A stretch of DNA of 64,000 nt from Arthrospiribacter ruber (GCF_019343195.1 NZ_RPHB01000013.1:1-64000); one strand, 5' to 3'. Positions 8,640 to 17,237 are shown, counted from the first letter of the stretch. The notes: generated from the sequence alone by a model not told the origin. Translations and numbers: made by a program.

Positions 8640-9044
8640 TCAGGAAGGAATTTGATTAGGATCACTGTACATGATTTCCCATTGGTGACCATCTGGGTCA
8701 GCAATGCAATCGTAATACATCCAGCCATGGTCTTCGGCATCCCTATAGCGGGTGGCACCGTTTTCCAATGCTATTTTTACTATTTCATCGACCTTTTGCC
8801 GACTTTCTACCTCTATGGCTAGCAATACCTGGGTGGTGTTTTGGTCAGCGATTGGTCTATTGGTGAAGGTGGAGAAAAACTCTCTCTTGAGCAACATGGC
8901 GCAAATACTTCCTTCATTTAGCATCAGGCATAGTGCTTTGTCATCAGAAAAACTTTCGTTAAATGAAAATCCGAGTTGGGTCCAAAAGTTTCTGGACCTG
9001 TCCAGATCTTCCACGGGAAGGTTTACATAAATCGATTGTATCAT
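8640..9044 (-). CDS. VOC/glyoxalase family protein
   Basis: 134 residues: IYVNLPVEDLDRSRNFWTQLGFSFN at the start, LCLMLNEGSICAMLLKREF, and HGWMYYDCIADPDGHQWEIMY at the end. This belongs to the VOC subgroup annotated as lactoylglutathione-lyase-like, but the reaction is not known. Its ATG overlaps the stop of the upstream DUF1801 gene (ATGA type), a sign of translational coupling. The broken VOC gene at 24865-25282 belongs to the same subgroup. Confidence 0.88.
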   Translation of the reverse strand: MIQSIYVNLPVEDLDRSRNFWTQLGFSFNESFSDDKALCLMLNEGSICAMLLKREFFSTFTNRPIADQNTTQVLLAIEVESRQKVDEIVKIALENGATRYRDAEDHGWMYYDCIADPDGHQWEIMYSDPNQIPS

Positions 9045-9403
9045 GGTGCTTTGGGTTTTGTTGATTGCTTATTTACTTCTACTCTAAATCTGACCATGTT
9101 GGTGATCAGACCATAGGGAATTTCCTGGTCAAGGGGAAATTGTACGGATCCTTTACCCCGTTTATAAATAGAAAGGGCTTCTTTAAAGGATTTATGGCCA
9201 GTCGGTGTGGCATAAAAACCTATATGATGCTTGTAACCCGCAAAATATACCAAGGGCTTCCCATGGGTTTTATAGGCCGGCATACCATAAGCTATGGATT
9301 CAATGGCATCAGGTGCTTGCTGCAAAATGATTCCCCTGATCTCTTTCATGATGGATTGGACCTTCTCAAGAAAGTTTTCAATATAGGCATCCACTTCGTT
9401 CAT
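9041..9403 (-). CDS. DUF1801 / YdhG-like protein
   Basis: 120 residues from ATG 9403 (MNEVDAYIENFLEKVQSIMK). The DUF1801 signature is clear: LQQAPDAIESIAYGMPAYKT, LVYFAGYKHHIGFYATPTG, GSVQFPLDQEIPYGLITNMVRFRV. Family members are small alpha/beta proteins; one Bacillus homologue is described as an iron chaperone, which does not prove the same role here. It overlaps the next VOC gene by four bases. A 14-residue upstream extension in the same frame lacks homology and was not used. Confidence 0.87.
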   Translation of the reverse strand: MNEVDAYIENFLEKVQSIMKEIRGIILQQAPDAIESIAYGMPAYKTHGKPLVYFAGYKHHIGFYATPTGHKSFKEALSIYKRGKGSVQFPLDQEIPYGLITNMVRFRVEVNKQSTKPKAP

Positions 9404-9485
9404 AATTAATAAGGAATAAGTCATTAGTTGTAAGGGGTAAGTCAAAATTGGCTTTTAGAAGTTATTAAAACCGCTTTCTTGATCA

Positions 9486-9842
9486 TCAACTTTTTAGGTT
9501 AAGGGATTTAATCAGCCCTCTTAGTATTTTTGCTACCTCTTCCGATTTTTTTACCAAATTATGGGTTTGGTCATCCGTGGTGTATCCTAACCTTTGGGCA
9601 AGATAAACCATGGACTTCACCTCGCTACACGAAGCAATGGCTATGTACAAGAATCGGCAAAAATCCGAATCTGAACTTCGATCAAAACCTTCCGCAATGT
9701 TATTGGATACAGAAACTGCTGCACGGCAAATCTGATCCCGAAACCCAAAATCCTTCGAATGCTGGAAAATTCTATAAATGTCCACAGCCAAATCTTGCGC
9801 CTTCTGCCAACCAATTATGTCCTCAAATCTTTGAATTCCCAT
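9486..9842 (-). CDS. Four-helix-bundle protein (23S rRNA IVS-type)
   Basis: 118 residues from ATG 9842 (MGIQRFEDIIGWQKAQDLAV). Members of this family are found in rRNA intervening sequences and, very often in Bacteroidota, free in the genome. The key segments are DIIGWQKAQDLAVDIYRIF, FGFRDQICRAAVSVSNNIAEGFDR, and FLYIAIASCSEVKSMVYLAQRLGY. Molecular function is unknown; in free-standing form it is often near mobile or repeated DNA. It is flanked by short AT-rich spacers, unlike its tightly packed neighbours, and may have been inserted into the cluster. Confidence 0.9.
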   Translation of the reverse strand: MGIQRFEDIIGWQKAQDLAVDIYRIFQHSKDFGFRDQICRAAVSVSNNIAEGFDRSSDSDFCRFLYIAIASCSEVKSMVYLAQRLGYTTDDQTHNLVKKSEEVAKILRGLIKSLNLKS

Positions 9843-9963
9843 ACTGCTCAACTTTTATTTACACCTCATTACACAATCTCCCCCTTGAAAATAGCATCAT
9901 TTATTACCTCACCTCTTCACTTCCTCCTTATCACTTTTTACTTAAACCTAATCCCTTTCCCCT

Positions 9964-10356
9964 TCACCTCAACCTCACTAACTCCCCCTTCCTTTTGACA
10001 ATATTCTTGTAATCCCATTGGATGGCTTTGGACTTTTCCAGCCATCGAGTCAAATCCTCTTGGTCGATTTCAGATACATGTTGGTAGAAGATAGAAGCAT
10101 CCTTGAATTTCTTCCCCAAGACTTTCAGCCCCTTCTCTCCAAAATCTGCCCCACTCCAAAACATCAGCCGGACGCCTGGTTTTTGGATGCTGAAACCCAC
10201 GGTAGGGTTTCCTTCCAGAAACCAAACCGGGTGCCGGTGCCAGATTTTGCTTTCTGCTTCAGGCAGGTTTTCATCAATGATTTGGGCTAGTCTAAGCAAG
10301 ATTTCTTTGAAATCAATTGTTTGGGATTTGATATATTCTCGGATTTCTTGGTTCAT
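9964..10356 (-). CDS. DUF1801 family protein
   Basis: 130 residues from ATG 10356; a TTG at 10377 would add seven residues. It carries the DUF1801 core (ESKIWHRHPVWFLEGNPTVGFS, GVRLMFWSGADFGEKGL), with a longer C-terminus than the other DUF1801 protein at 9041-9403. The two are different subgroups rather than a recent duplication. Function unknown. The stop lies 21 bases from a run of plus-strand C/T-rich DNA that forms the spacer to the four-helix-bundle gene. Confidence 0.85.
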   Translation of the reverse strand: MNQEIREYIKSQTIDFKEILLRLAQIIDENLPEAESKIWHRHPVWFLEGNPTVGFSIQKPGVRLMFWSGADFGEKGLKVLGKKFKDASIFYQHVSEIDQEDLTRWLEKSKAIQWDYKNIVKRKGELVRLR

Positions 10357-10398
10357 TTCTTGAAATATGTTATTCAATACCGTTAATTTGACCCTTTA

Positions 10399-10893
10399 TC
10401 AATTGTAACTTAATGGTTGCTTACCTAGTGCCTTTCTCAATATCCCGATCTGTCCTATATGATAAGCCTGATGATGGCTGATAAATGTCCAGAACTGGCC
10501 AACAGAATCAGAGACAGTATCAAATGGCTCCGGTGGTTTACTGTTTATCTGCTCCATGGTGAGTTTCTCCAGTCCTTCCCGTATAGGCTTATAAAGTCCG
10601 TTCCATTCTGCTATTATTTCATCGATATTGGGATAAGGAAAATTGTCCTTTGCTGCTGAATTTCCCATTACAGCAAAAAGTTCATTCCATTTGAATTCAG
10701 GTTTTAATCCGGCAATTTTTGCCAAGCCATATTGGGCATTGAGAAGGTGGCCTGCCAAGTATTTGACGTGATTGGCCTGAGGAAAGCCCTTCAGCCGAAG
10801 GTTGGTTTCCTCATCCGAAAGGCCATACAGAACATTGTTAAAGAGTCTTTGGTGGAGGTCAAATTGGATCAAAAGCGGGTTGAATGTTTCCAT
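10399..10893 (-). CDS. DinB superfamily protein
   Basis: 164 residues of a four-helix DinB bundle: YLAGHLLNAQYGLAKI (helix 2 His) and FISHHQAYHIGQIGILRKALG (helix 4, with HH and H), together the three-His metal site. The metal site is intact, so it may be a metal-dependent transferase or hydrolase; the substrate is unknown. It lies 25 bases downstream of the SRPBCC gene at 10919, so a shared transcript is likely. Confidence 0.88.
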   Translation of the reverse strand: METFNPLLIQFDLHQRLFNNVLYGLSDEETNLRLKGFPQANHVKYLAGHLLNAQYGLAKIAGLKPEFKWNELFAVMGNSAAKDNFPYPNIDEIIAEWNGLYKPIREGLEKLTMEQINSKPPEPFDTVSDSVGQFWTFISHHQAYHIGQIGILRKALGKQPLSYN

Positions 10894-10918
10894 GCAATGG
10901 GGACAGTTTTAATTTGGT

Positions 10919-11380
10919 TTATGAAGGTGTTTTATCCTCAGTAATGCTTTTGAGTATGTTAAGCGCATCATTCCAGGTGCTGTCAAACATCTCTTTGCGT
11001 TCTTCGTCAGTATCCAATTCTACCAGTACTTTTGTGGAACCATCTTTCTCTAACAAGGTGTAATTTTCAAGATTTCCGGCCCATGATTGGACGGCCTCAC
11101 TGGTAGTATCTTCTTTGCCGTTTTCTACAAAACCCAAGTGCTCAATGGAAATGAATTCATGCAATCTGTTTTCCTTGATCCTACTGACCATTCCGGATTT
11201 ATTCCCTTTTCCATCAGGTGCTAAAAACAGGATTTTACTTCCTTGACTCCAATCCCCTTCAAAATATGATCCTGGCATAAAAACAGCTGTCCATTTTTTA
11301 TAAGTATCAGCTCCAAGCATAGTATCCCAAACTTTTTCTTTTGGGGCATTTATGACGATTGAAAATGTTAACTTTTCCAT
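10919..11380 (-). CDS. SRPBCC/AHSA1-type protein, first gene of the small-enzyme run
   Basis: 153 residues from ATG 11380 (MEKLTFSIVINAPKEKVW). AHSA1/SRPBCC features: VINAPKEKVWDTMLGADTYKKW, the GSKILFLAPDGKGNKSGMVSRI strands, and a C-terminal helix FDSTWNDALNILKSI. It is the most upstream gene of the minus-strand cluster and is divergent from the GlxA-type regulator, with 261 bases between the two starts. That spacer must hold both promoters, so the regulator is a good candidate for controlling the cluster. Confidence 0.87.
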   Translation of the reverse strand: MEKLTFSIVINAPKEKVWDTMLGADTYKKWTAVFMPGSYFEGDWSQGSKILFLAPDGKGNKSGMVSRIKENRLHEFISIEHLGFVENGKEDTTSEAVQSWAGNLENYTLLEKDGSTKVLVELDTDEERKEMFDSTWNDALNILKSITEDKTPS

Positions 11381-11641
11381 AGATTGATGAATTGATTTGG
11401 CCAAGTAAATCCTTGGATCTTTTTTAATATGAGTTTATAATAACACAAATTTACTGAAGAATAAAAAAGTTAGATATTGCAAAAACGACAATATAAAGGG
11501 TTGATTACGACAAATTAACTGCTTAATATTGGTATGAATAATCTGGCATGTTGCCAGCGACCCGCAATGGGATAACTATCAATCATGCGAACTCTCTGCT
11601 GACAGTCAAGCATCTTATCTCTTTAAAATAATTATATACAC

Positions 11642-12619
11642 ATGAAACATGTATCCATTTTACTCTTAGAACAGGTCAACCTGGCCGGCCTTGACAATGC
11701 GAGGCAGGGATTACTTGAGGCAAATCAATTCCTTATACAGAAGGGGAAAACTCCGATGTTTGATGTTCAAGTGGTAGGAGTTCAAAAGAAAGTCATGATC
11801 AACAAAGGCCTATTTGCCATCAATGCCCATAAACAGATCTCTGAAGTACCCAAAACCGACCTTATTATTATACCACCTGTGCAAGCACCTTTGGAAGATG
11901 CCATCTTTAAAAACTCGGGTTTTATTCCCTGGATATGCGCCCAGCGTCAGAATGGTGCCGAAATCGTAAGTTTATGTATGGGAGCATTTATCCTGGCCAG
12001 AACAGGATTATTAGATGACAAGGATTGTGTGACCCACTGGAAAGCCGGAGATACTTTTAAATCCTTATTCCCAAAAGTCAACCTGGTTTCCGAAAAAATT
12101 CTGACTGATCATGATGGATTATATACAGGTGGTGGGGCTTTTTCTTCAGTTAACCTGATTTTGTACCTTATAGAAAAATTGATAAGCCGGGAGTGTACGG
12201 TATATTGTTCCAAGATTTTTCAGGTGGATCTTGGGCGGCAAAGCCAATCTCCCTTTACCATTTTCAAGGGACAGCGGAGCCATGCCGATGAATTGGTGGT
12301 TCAGGCACAACAATATATAGAATCCAACTACTCAGAAAAGTTTTCGATAGAAGAAATCTGTGACATTTTCAGTGTTAATAGACGAACATTTGAAAGGAGG
12401 TTTAAAAAGGCCACCGCTAACAGTCCCATTGAATACATCCAAAGGGTCAGGGTAGAGGCAGCAAAAAAGCTATTGGAAGAAGGCTTTAAAACAGTCAGTG
12501 AAATTGTTTTTGATGTAGGGTATACCGATATGAAAGCATTCAGGGATGTGTTTAAAAAAGTGACCGGAACTACACCCAATGAATATAAATCAAAGTTCTG
12601 CATACCTATGAGTGCCTGA
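11642..12619 (+). CDS. GlxA-type AraC family transcriptional regulator
   Basis: 325 residues. Residues 1-190 form a DJ-1/PfpI (class I amidotransferase-like) domain with SLCMGAFILARTGLLDDKD, where the Cys sits at the usual nucleophile position but without the full catalytic set. Residues about 220-318 form an AraC-type double helix-turn-helix (FSIEEICDIFSVNRRTFERR, VSEIVFDVGYTDMKAFRDVF). Proteins of this type sense small molecules and usually activate a neighbouring operon; here the divergent small-enzyme cluster is the obvious target. Confidence 0.92.
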   Translation: MKHVSILLLEQVNLAGLDNARQGLLEANQFLIQKGKTPMFDVQVVGVQKKVMINKGLFAINAHKQISEVPKTDLIIIPPVQAPLEDAIFKNSGFIPWICAQRQNGAEIVSLCMGAFILARTGLLDDKDCVTHWKAGDTFKSLFPKVNLVSEKILTDHDGLYTGGGAFSSVNLILYLIEKLISRECTVYCSKIFQVDLGRQSQSPFTIFKGQRSHADELVVQAQQYIESNYSEKFSIEEICDIFSVNRRTFERRFKKATANSPIEYIQRVRVEAAKKLLEEGFKTVSEIVFDVGYTDMKAFRDVFKKVTGTTPNEYKSKFCIPMSA

Positions 12620-12724
12620 GGTGAAATGGTTAAGGAAAATATTTTTGTAGCATTTTAATAGACCCTAGAATGTACGATAATGGTGAAGGTGTTACATGCA
12701 TAAAACCGTGTTTTTCAGTGTAGT

Positions 12725-13111
12725 TCAAATTACCGGAATGGGTTGCTTTTGTTCATCAATTGCCACAAGCGTAAACCCACCTTTGATTGCTGATCTTCGA
12801 ACCTCCGAATACATTTCCTCTACAAATATTTCAACCTCTACTTCAAGGCTGGTCCTACCTACCTTGACCACTTTTCCTACCAATTCGATGATGGTGTCTG
12901 CCGGGATAGGCTGGTTGAAATCTATCTTCTTGGAGCTTACCGTTACCATCTTCTTTCTGCTAAAGCGCGTGGCAGTCATAAAGGCCACTTCGTCCATCAG
13001 ATACATGGCCATGCCGCCGAATAAGGTGTCATAGTGATTGGTGGTATTGGGAAATACCACTTTGAAAAGACGTGTTTCTGATTCTTGTATTTTTTGTTCT
13101 AATATTTTCAT
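12725..13111 (-). CDS. Acyl-CoA thioesterase, hotdog fold
   Basis: 128 residues from ATG 13111 (MKILEQKIQESETRLFKVVF). It matches the single-hotdog YciA/BACH-like acyl-CoA hydrolases: PNTTNHYDTLFGGMAMYLMDEVAFMTA contains the N...T.FGG motif and Asp/Glu region used for thioester hydrolysis, followed by KIDFNQPIPADTIIELVGKV and GRTSLEVEVEIFVE. It cleaves acyl-CoA thioesters in the cytoplasm; chain-length preference is unknown. It overlaps the upstream PAS gene by four bases (ATGA). Confidence 0.9.
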   Translation of the reverse strand: MKILEQKIQESETRLFKVVFPNTTNHYDTLFGGMAMYLMDEVAFMTATRFSRKKMVTVSSKKIDFNQPIPADTIIELVGKVVKVGRTSLEVEVEIFVEEMYSEVRRSAIKGGFTLVAIDEQKQPIPVI

Positions 13112-13677
13112 ACTTCTCTTTCTAATGCCAGAAAATGGGTTAATTCCTGGACTTGGTTGAAGATGGGATGGATTTGGACCAAGCATTCATAAGCTTGGCC
13201 TGATTTGCGGTAATTGGTGAGTTGGATTTCGAATGTTTCACTGCTTTTTAAATTTAATTTCAATTGGTCAATCTTTTTTGGATCAGTCCCTGCCCCTTGG
13301 AGAAGAGATGGCTTCCTGCCCAACAATTCATTGGACGTATAGCCGGTCATAGACTCAAAACCGTGACTGGTCCACAATATCCTTCGGTCAAGACCGGTGA
13401 GAACAAGTGCTTCAAAAGGAAAGCCCCTTAACACTTCATCAAGGTCAATTTGCCAATTGTACTGATCCCCGATTTTTTTCAAATAACTGACATCCAATTG
13501 CCTTAACCTTGTTCCTGCAAGATCCATTGCAATCACATCCATACTATGGAGGACATATGGGGCAGCTTGAAAGTTTTTAATTTCGATAAACTTCTTTATT
13601 GCGGCCAGGGAAGGGTTCTTGATTCCAACTACATCCAAACAATGAATATCATGTAGCTTTTTGTTTTTTGGTTCCAT
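13108..13677 (-). CDS. LOV-like PAS domain protein without the photoactive Cys
   Basis: 189 residues with one PAS domain at about 80-185: FEALVLTGLDRRILWTSHGF, FESMTGYTSNELLGRKPSLL, then QGAGTDPKKIDQLKLNL. The GRKPSLLQG segment aligns with the GRNCRFLQG motif of LOV photosensors, but the flavin-binding Cys is replaced by Pro, so it cannot do the usual photochemistry. No output domain is present. Residues 1-75 are not recognised. It is translationally coupled to a thioesterase gene, a pairing with no obvious explanation. Confidence 0.8.
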   Translation of the reverse strand: MEPKNKKLHDIHCLDVVGIKNPSLAAIKKFIEIKNFQAAPYVLHSMDVIAMDLAGTRLRQLDVSYLKKIGDQYNWQIDLDEVLRGFPFEALVLTGLDRRILWTSHGFESMTGYTSNELLGRKPSLLQGAGTDPKKIDQLKLNLKSSETFEIQLTNYRKSGQAYECLVQIHPIFNQVQELTHFLALEREV

Positions 13678-13703
13678 AAAGATTCTTTATTAAAATAAGG
13701 GTA

Positions 13704-13736
13704 AGCACCACCTGAATCTGAGATTCAAGTGGTGCT
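13704..13736 (-). terminator. Strong hairpin after metE
   Basis: AGCACCACCTGAATC (13704-13718) pairs with GATTCAAGTGGTGCT (13722-13736) around a three-base loop. It lies 7 bases past the metE stop, on the minus-strand reading. In the minus direction the hairpin is followed by TTACCCTTATTTTAAT, only moderately T-rich. It should separate metE from the PAS/thioesterase pair. Confidence 0.75.
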
Positions 13737-13743
13737 GATTAGT

Positions 13744-16050
13744 TTATGCAGGATCCAAGACCTTCGAACGAAGTACTTTGGCCGCTTCTACCATATTGAT
13801 CAAAGCGGCCTTGGTTTCTTCCCATTGCCTGGTTTTCAATCCGCAATCAGGATTGATCCAGATGTTGTCCTCAGGAAGATAGGTCATCGCCTTTTGGATC
13901 AGTTCTATGATTTCTTCTTTCTTCGGTACCCTTGGAGAGTGGATGTCATATACCCCTGGTCCGATCTCGTTGGGATACCTGAAATCCTTGAATGCCCCAA
14001 GTAATTCCATCTCTGACCGGGAAGTCTCTATCGTGATGACATCTGCATCCATATCGGCAATGTGGGAAATGATGTCATTGAACTCAGAATAGCACATGTG
14101 GGTATGAACCTGGGTATGGTCTTCCACCCCACTTGAAGAAAGCCTAAATGCCTCAATGGCCCAGGTCAGGTAATTGTCCCAGTCTTTCCTCCGTAGCGGA
14201 AGACCTTCTCTAATGGCCGGTTCATCAATCTGAATGATCTGAATGCCTGCTTTTTCCAAAGCCAATACTTCCTCACGTATGGCCAGGGCAATCTGAAATG
14301 CTGTCGTCGATTTCGGCTGATCATCTCTGACAAAAGACCATTGTAAGATCGTGACAGGTCCTGTCAACATCCCTTTCACCTGACGCTTGGCAATTTTTTG
14401 GGCAAAGACAGACCATTTGACAGTCATGTCGACCGGTCGGCTTACATCTCCAAAAATGATCGGAGGCTTGACACAGCGGCTACCATAAGACTGCACCCAT
14501 CCGTGTTGGGTAAATGCAAAACCATCCAGGAGTTCTCCGAAGTACTCTACCATGTCGTTGCGCTCAAACTCCCCATGAACCAGTACATCCAATCCGATTT
14601 CCTCCTGCCAATGGATCACTTCTGTGGTGGCTTTTTCGATTTCCTGATCATATTGCTCTTGACTTAGCTCTCCCTTTTTCAATTTGGAGCGTAGTAAGCG
14701 AACTTCTTTGGTCTGGGGAAAGGAACCAATAGTAGTGGTTGGGAACAGGGGCAACTGTAGCTTTTCTTTTTGGATTTTTTGTCTGCTGTTGAATTCAGCC
14801 TTTCTTTTGAAATCCGATGCTTTCAAATTGTCCAGGGCATTTTTCACCTCTTTGTTATGCACCTTTTTCGATAAGGTCCTCTTGGCAATAGACTGCTTAT
14901 TCTGTTTCAGATACTCCAAGGAATGCTCCGAATCCGGAAGCATGGCAATTTCTTTGAGACCCTTCAGTTCATTCAGTTTTTGCTTTCCGAATGAAAGCCA
15001 GTCCTTGAGCTCAGGATCAAGCTGAATTTCCAGATCAAGATCATACGGTGAATGTAGAAGAGAACAGGAGGGAGCCAGCCAGACTTTTTCCTCGCCAAGC
15101 TTCTCCATAGCTTTTCTGATGTATGTCAGTGAATTTTGATAGTTGTTTTTCCAGATATTTCTGCCATCTACCAGGCCCAATGAAAGGGCCTGATGGGCCA
15201 AAGCAGGATGCGCCAATATATCATCCAATTGGGAGGGACACCTCACAAGATCCAAATGAAGTGCTTCTACAGGTAGGCTTAGTGCAATGTCAAGGTTATC
15301 GCCATAGCAGTCAAAATAATTGGCCAGAATGATTTTTAGTTCTGGAAATGCTGCACGTAGGTGCTGATACACTTCTTGGTATTTAACTTTGACTTCAGCT
15401 GTAAGGTCCAATGCCAGACAAGGTTCATCGATCTGTATCCAAGTAGCGCCAAGATCCTGCAACTTTTTCAGAATTGCAGTATAGGTGGGCAGTAAATTGT
15501 CCAATAAGTCGATTCTGGAAAAGCCTTCTTCTTTTTCTTTCCCTAATAAAAGGTAAGAAATAGGACCCAATAGCACAGGTTTGGCTTGTATGCCCAGCTT
15601 CTGGGCTTCTTCAAATTCCCTAAATGGCTTGTCTCCTGAAAGTGAAAATGTCTGGCCTTTTGTAAATTCAGGTACCAGGTAATGATAATTGGTGTCAAAC
15701 CACTTGGTCATTTCCAAAGGCTTAAGATCAAAGCCCTCCTTTTGATAGCCTCTTGCCATGGCAAAATAGAGTTCAGTGGAAGACTTTTGGGCTGCAAGCT
15801 TTTTGAATCGCTCAGGGACTGCTCCCACCAGGACAGATAAGTCCAGTACCTGATCGTACAGTGAGAAGTCATTGACAGGAATCCAGTCGATCCCTGCATG
15901 CTTCTGCGTTTCCCAATTGGAAATTTTGATTTGCTGTGAAACATCCTCCAAATCCTGTTCGGAGATTTTTCCTGCCCAAAAAAGCTCCTCGGCCTTTTTG
16001 AGCTCACGCTGACTACCTATCCTCGGGTAGCCAAGATTGTGTGTTTGCAT
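13744..16050 (-). CDS. metE: Cobalamin-independent methionine synthase MetE
   Basis: 768 residues, full length for MetE. It transfers the methyl group of 5-methyltetrahydropteroyl-triglutamate to homocysteine without B12. The start reads MQTHNLGYPRIGSQRELKKA, typical of the family. The C-terminal barrel holds the zinc ligands: HTHMCYSEFND (His about 651, Cys 653), a Glu downstream (TIETSRSEMELLG), and NPDCGLKTR (Cys about 734). The gene is preceded by a cobalamin riboswitch on the same strand, so it should be shut off when B12 is available and a B12-dependent MetH elsewhere takes over. That also implies the cell can obtain or make B12. Confidence 0.97.
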   Translation of the reverse strand: MQTHNLGYPRIGSQRELKKAEELFWAGKISEQDLEDVSQQIKISNWETQKHAGIDWIPVNDFSLYDQVLDLSVLVGAVPERFKKLAAQKSSTELYFAMARGYQKEGFDLKPLEMTKWFDTNYHYLVPEFTKGQTFSLSGDKPFREFEEAQKLGIQAKPVLLGPISYLLLGKEKEEGFSRIDLLDNLLPTYTAILKKLQDLGATWIQIDEPCLALDLTAEVKVKYQEVYQHLRAAFPELKIILANYFDCYGDNLDIALSLPVEALHLDLVRCPSQLDDILAHPALAHQALSLGLVDGRNIWKNNYQNSLTYIRKAMEKLGEEKVWLAPSCSLLHSPYDLDLEIQLDPELKDWLSFGKQKLNELKGLKEIAMLPDSEHSLEYLKQNKQSIAKRTLSKKVHNKEVKNALDNLKASDFKRKAEFNSRQKIQKEKLQLPLFPTTTIGSFPQTKEVRLLRSKLKKGELSQEQYDQEIEKATTEVIHWQEEIGLDVLVHGEFERNDMVEYFGELLDGFAFTQHGWVQSYGSRCVKPPIIFGDVSRPVDMTVKWSVFAQKIAKRQVKGMLTGPVTILQWSFVRDDQPKSTTAFQIALAIREEVLALEKAGIQIIQIDEPAIREGLPLRRKDWDNYLTWAIEAFRLSSSGVEDHTQVHTHMCYSEFNDIISHIADMDADVITIETSRSEMELLGAFKDFRYPNEIGPGVYDIHSPRVPKKEEIIELIQKAMTYLPEDNIWINPDCGLKTRQWEETKAALINMVEAAKVLRSKVLDPA

Positions 16051-16235
16051 TACGTAAAAGGTTAAATTTTAAAACATATTGTTTTAAAACTCCGCAATAC
16101 ACCCGTGAAAAAGTCAAATAGGATCAGACAGGACAACATACACTGCTCCCATGAAAGCTTTGGGTCAGCTAATGAAGTAATGCACCAATCCTGACTTGTA
16201 CCCCAATCCACGAGGGTATTTGTCAATACAAAATA

Positions 16236-16415
16236 GGCAAGTCTCCTGACTTGTGACATTTTCTGCCGGCCTTCTCATCCTTTTGCGATATTCAGCATCT
16301 GGACAATGGCACACTTGGGCAAAAAACTTTTCGGGTCACTTACAGTTGCGGGACAGCTCATGATTTGCACATGATTCCTTATTAATCAGTATCTCTACCG
16401 AACCTGCTTTGCGTT
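16236..16415 (-). promoter_or_regulatory. Cobalamin (AdoCbl) riboswitch controlling metE
   Basis: Read on the minus strand from 16415, the leader has the conserved elements in order: GCAGGTTCGGTAGAG at the 5' stem, a GAGCTGTCCCGCAACTGTAA core, a GATGAGAAGGCCGGC segment, and the B12 box AAGTCAGGAGACTTGCC (about 16237-16253) at the 3' end. It ends about 185 bases upstream of the metE ATG, leaving room for an expression platform. I could not identify a clear terminator/antiterminator pair there. Boundaries are approximate. Confidence 0.93.
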
Positions 16416-16854
16416 GATGAAATTTTAAAAACAAAGAACTACCTGCAAAAGAGTGGAAAAATATATCAAATTCAAATAGTATTGACTAAAACGTTTAGTT
16501 AGGCTTTCTTTGAAAGCTTGCCTTGAATTGTTCAATAATAGCATAACTTGGTGAATTTATTTGCCCTGAAATGCTTTTGGCTATTTATTGTTTACCAGTG
16601 ATTGATGCTTGACCCCTGAATTTTGAGGGTCATTTTCTATATCTCACATAGAGGAAATTCAATAGATTAAATCTATTTAGAATTAGTCTAAATAAATTTG
16701 ATTTCTTGTTTTTGATCCCCATTTTTGTACCATACATAATGACCTGAACAATTTAAAGATTTCAAGTCCTGGATCCGGAAATATAGGTTTTATGAATAGG
16801 GTTTATTTGTAACTGCACCAGATCCGGATTCCAGGCACTAACTTAAACTGAGAG
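16416..16854. other. Intergenic region with two hairpins
   Basis: It holds the promoter side of the metE leader and the leader of the small gene at 16855. One hairpin, GACCCCTGAATTTTGAGGGTC (16611-16631, arms GACCC/GGGTC), may be a weak terminator. A second inverted repeat, CCTGGATCCGGA (16768-16779) against TCCGGATTCCAGG (16823-16835), ends 19 bases before the ATG at 16855. No gene was found. Confidence 0.5.
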
Positions 16855-17184
16855 ATGGGCGAAAGTTGTACAAGTGTTCTATTGGCAGAAATGCCTGGCA
16901 GCAATGTTGTCAAATGTCTTCAATCGGGCATGGTAAGATGGTACTTCAATAATTTGATGGTGACTTTTATGGAAATGGATTTCCATACTTTCAGTAAGTC
17001 ATTCCAAAACATAAATTTTGATGTCAAAAGCTGGCAGACGGAGGAAGGGAATAGATTTGTGGTAATCAATACCTGCCATCAAAGCATTCAGTTTGTAATC
17101 AAAGAATGTGAACACCACCGCCTCTCAGAACTTTTTGAAAGGGCCAGAGCTGAACTGGAAATTCTTCAGATTTTGAACGGTTAA
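16855..17184 (+). CDS. Small unknown protein, DUF6686-like
   Basis: 109 residues. The order of a Cys-containing N-terminus (CTSVLLAEMPG, VVKCLQSG), a short strand region (RWYFNNLMVTFMEMDFHTFSKSF) and an IKECEHHRLSELFERA helix resembles small Bacteroidota proteins of the DUF6686 type, but I am not sure of the family. The Cys residues could bind metal. It has its own leader with a strong inverted repeat and is followed by a terminator, so it is probably a single-gene transcript. Confidence 0.6.
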   Translation: MGESCTSVLLAEMPGSNVVKCLQSGMVRWYFNNLMVTFMEMDFHTFSKSFQNINFDVKSWQTEEGNRFVVINTCHQSIQFVIKECEHHRLSELFERARAELEILQILNG

Positions 17185-17198
17185 TTTTTTAATGGTCT

Positions 17199-17237
17199 GG
17201 GGAGGGTTAATGACATATGGCCCTTCCCTTATTTTTT
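17199..17237 (+). terminator. Terminator after the small unknown gene
   Basis: GGGGAGGG pairs with CCCTTCCC across a loop of about 14 bases and is followed by TTATTTTTTT. It lies 15 bases after the stop at 17184. Confidence 0.7.

Noticed and set aside
4543-11380. Integron cassette array
   Set aside because: VOC, SRPBCC and DinB genes are typical cassette cargo, but several genes overlap by four bases or are separated by 1-4 bases, so no attC sites can lie between them, and no integrase is present.
16062-16259. 65-codon frame on the minus strand inside the metE leader
   Set aside because: It overlaps the cobalamin riboswitch B12 box and the expression platform and encodes no recognisable protein; the open frame is a by-product of a structured leader.
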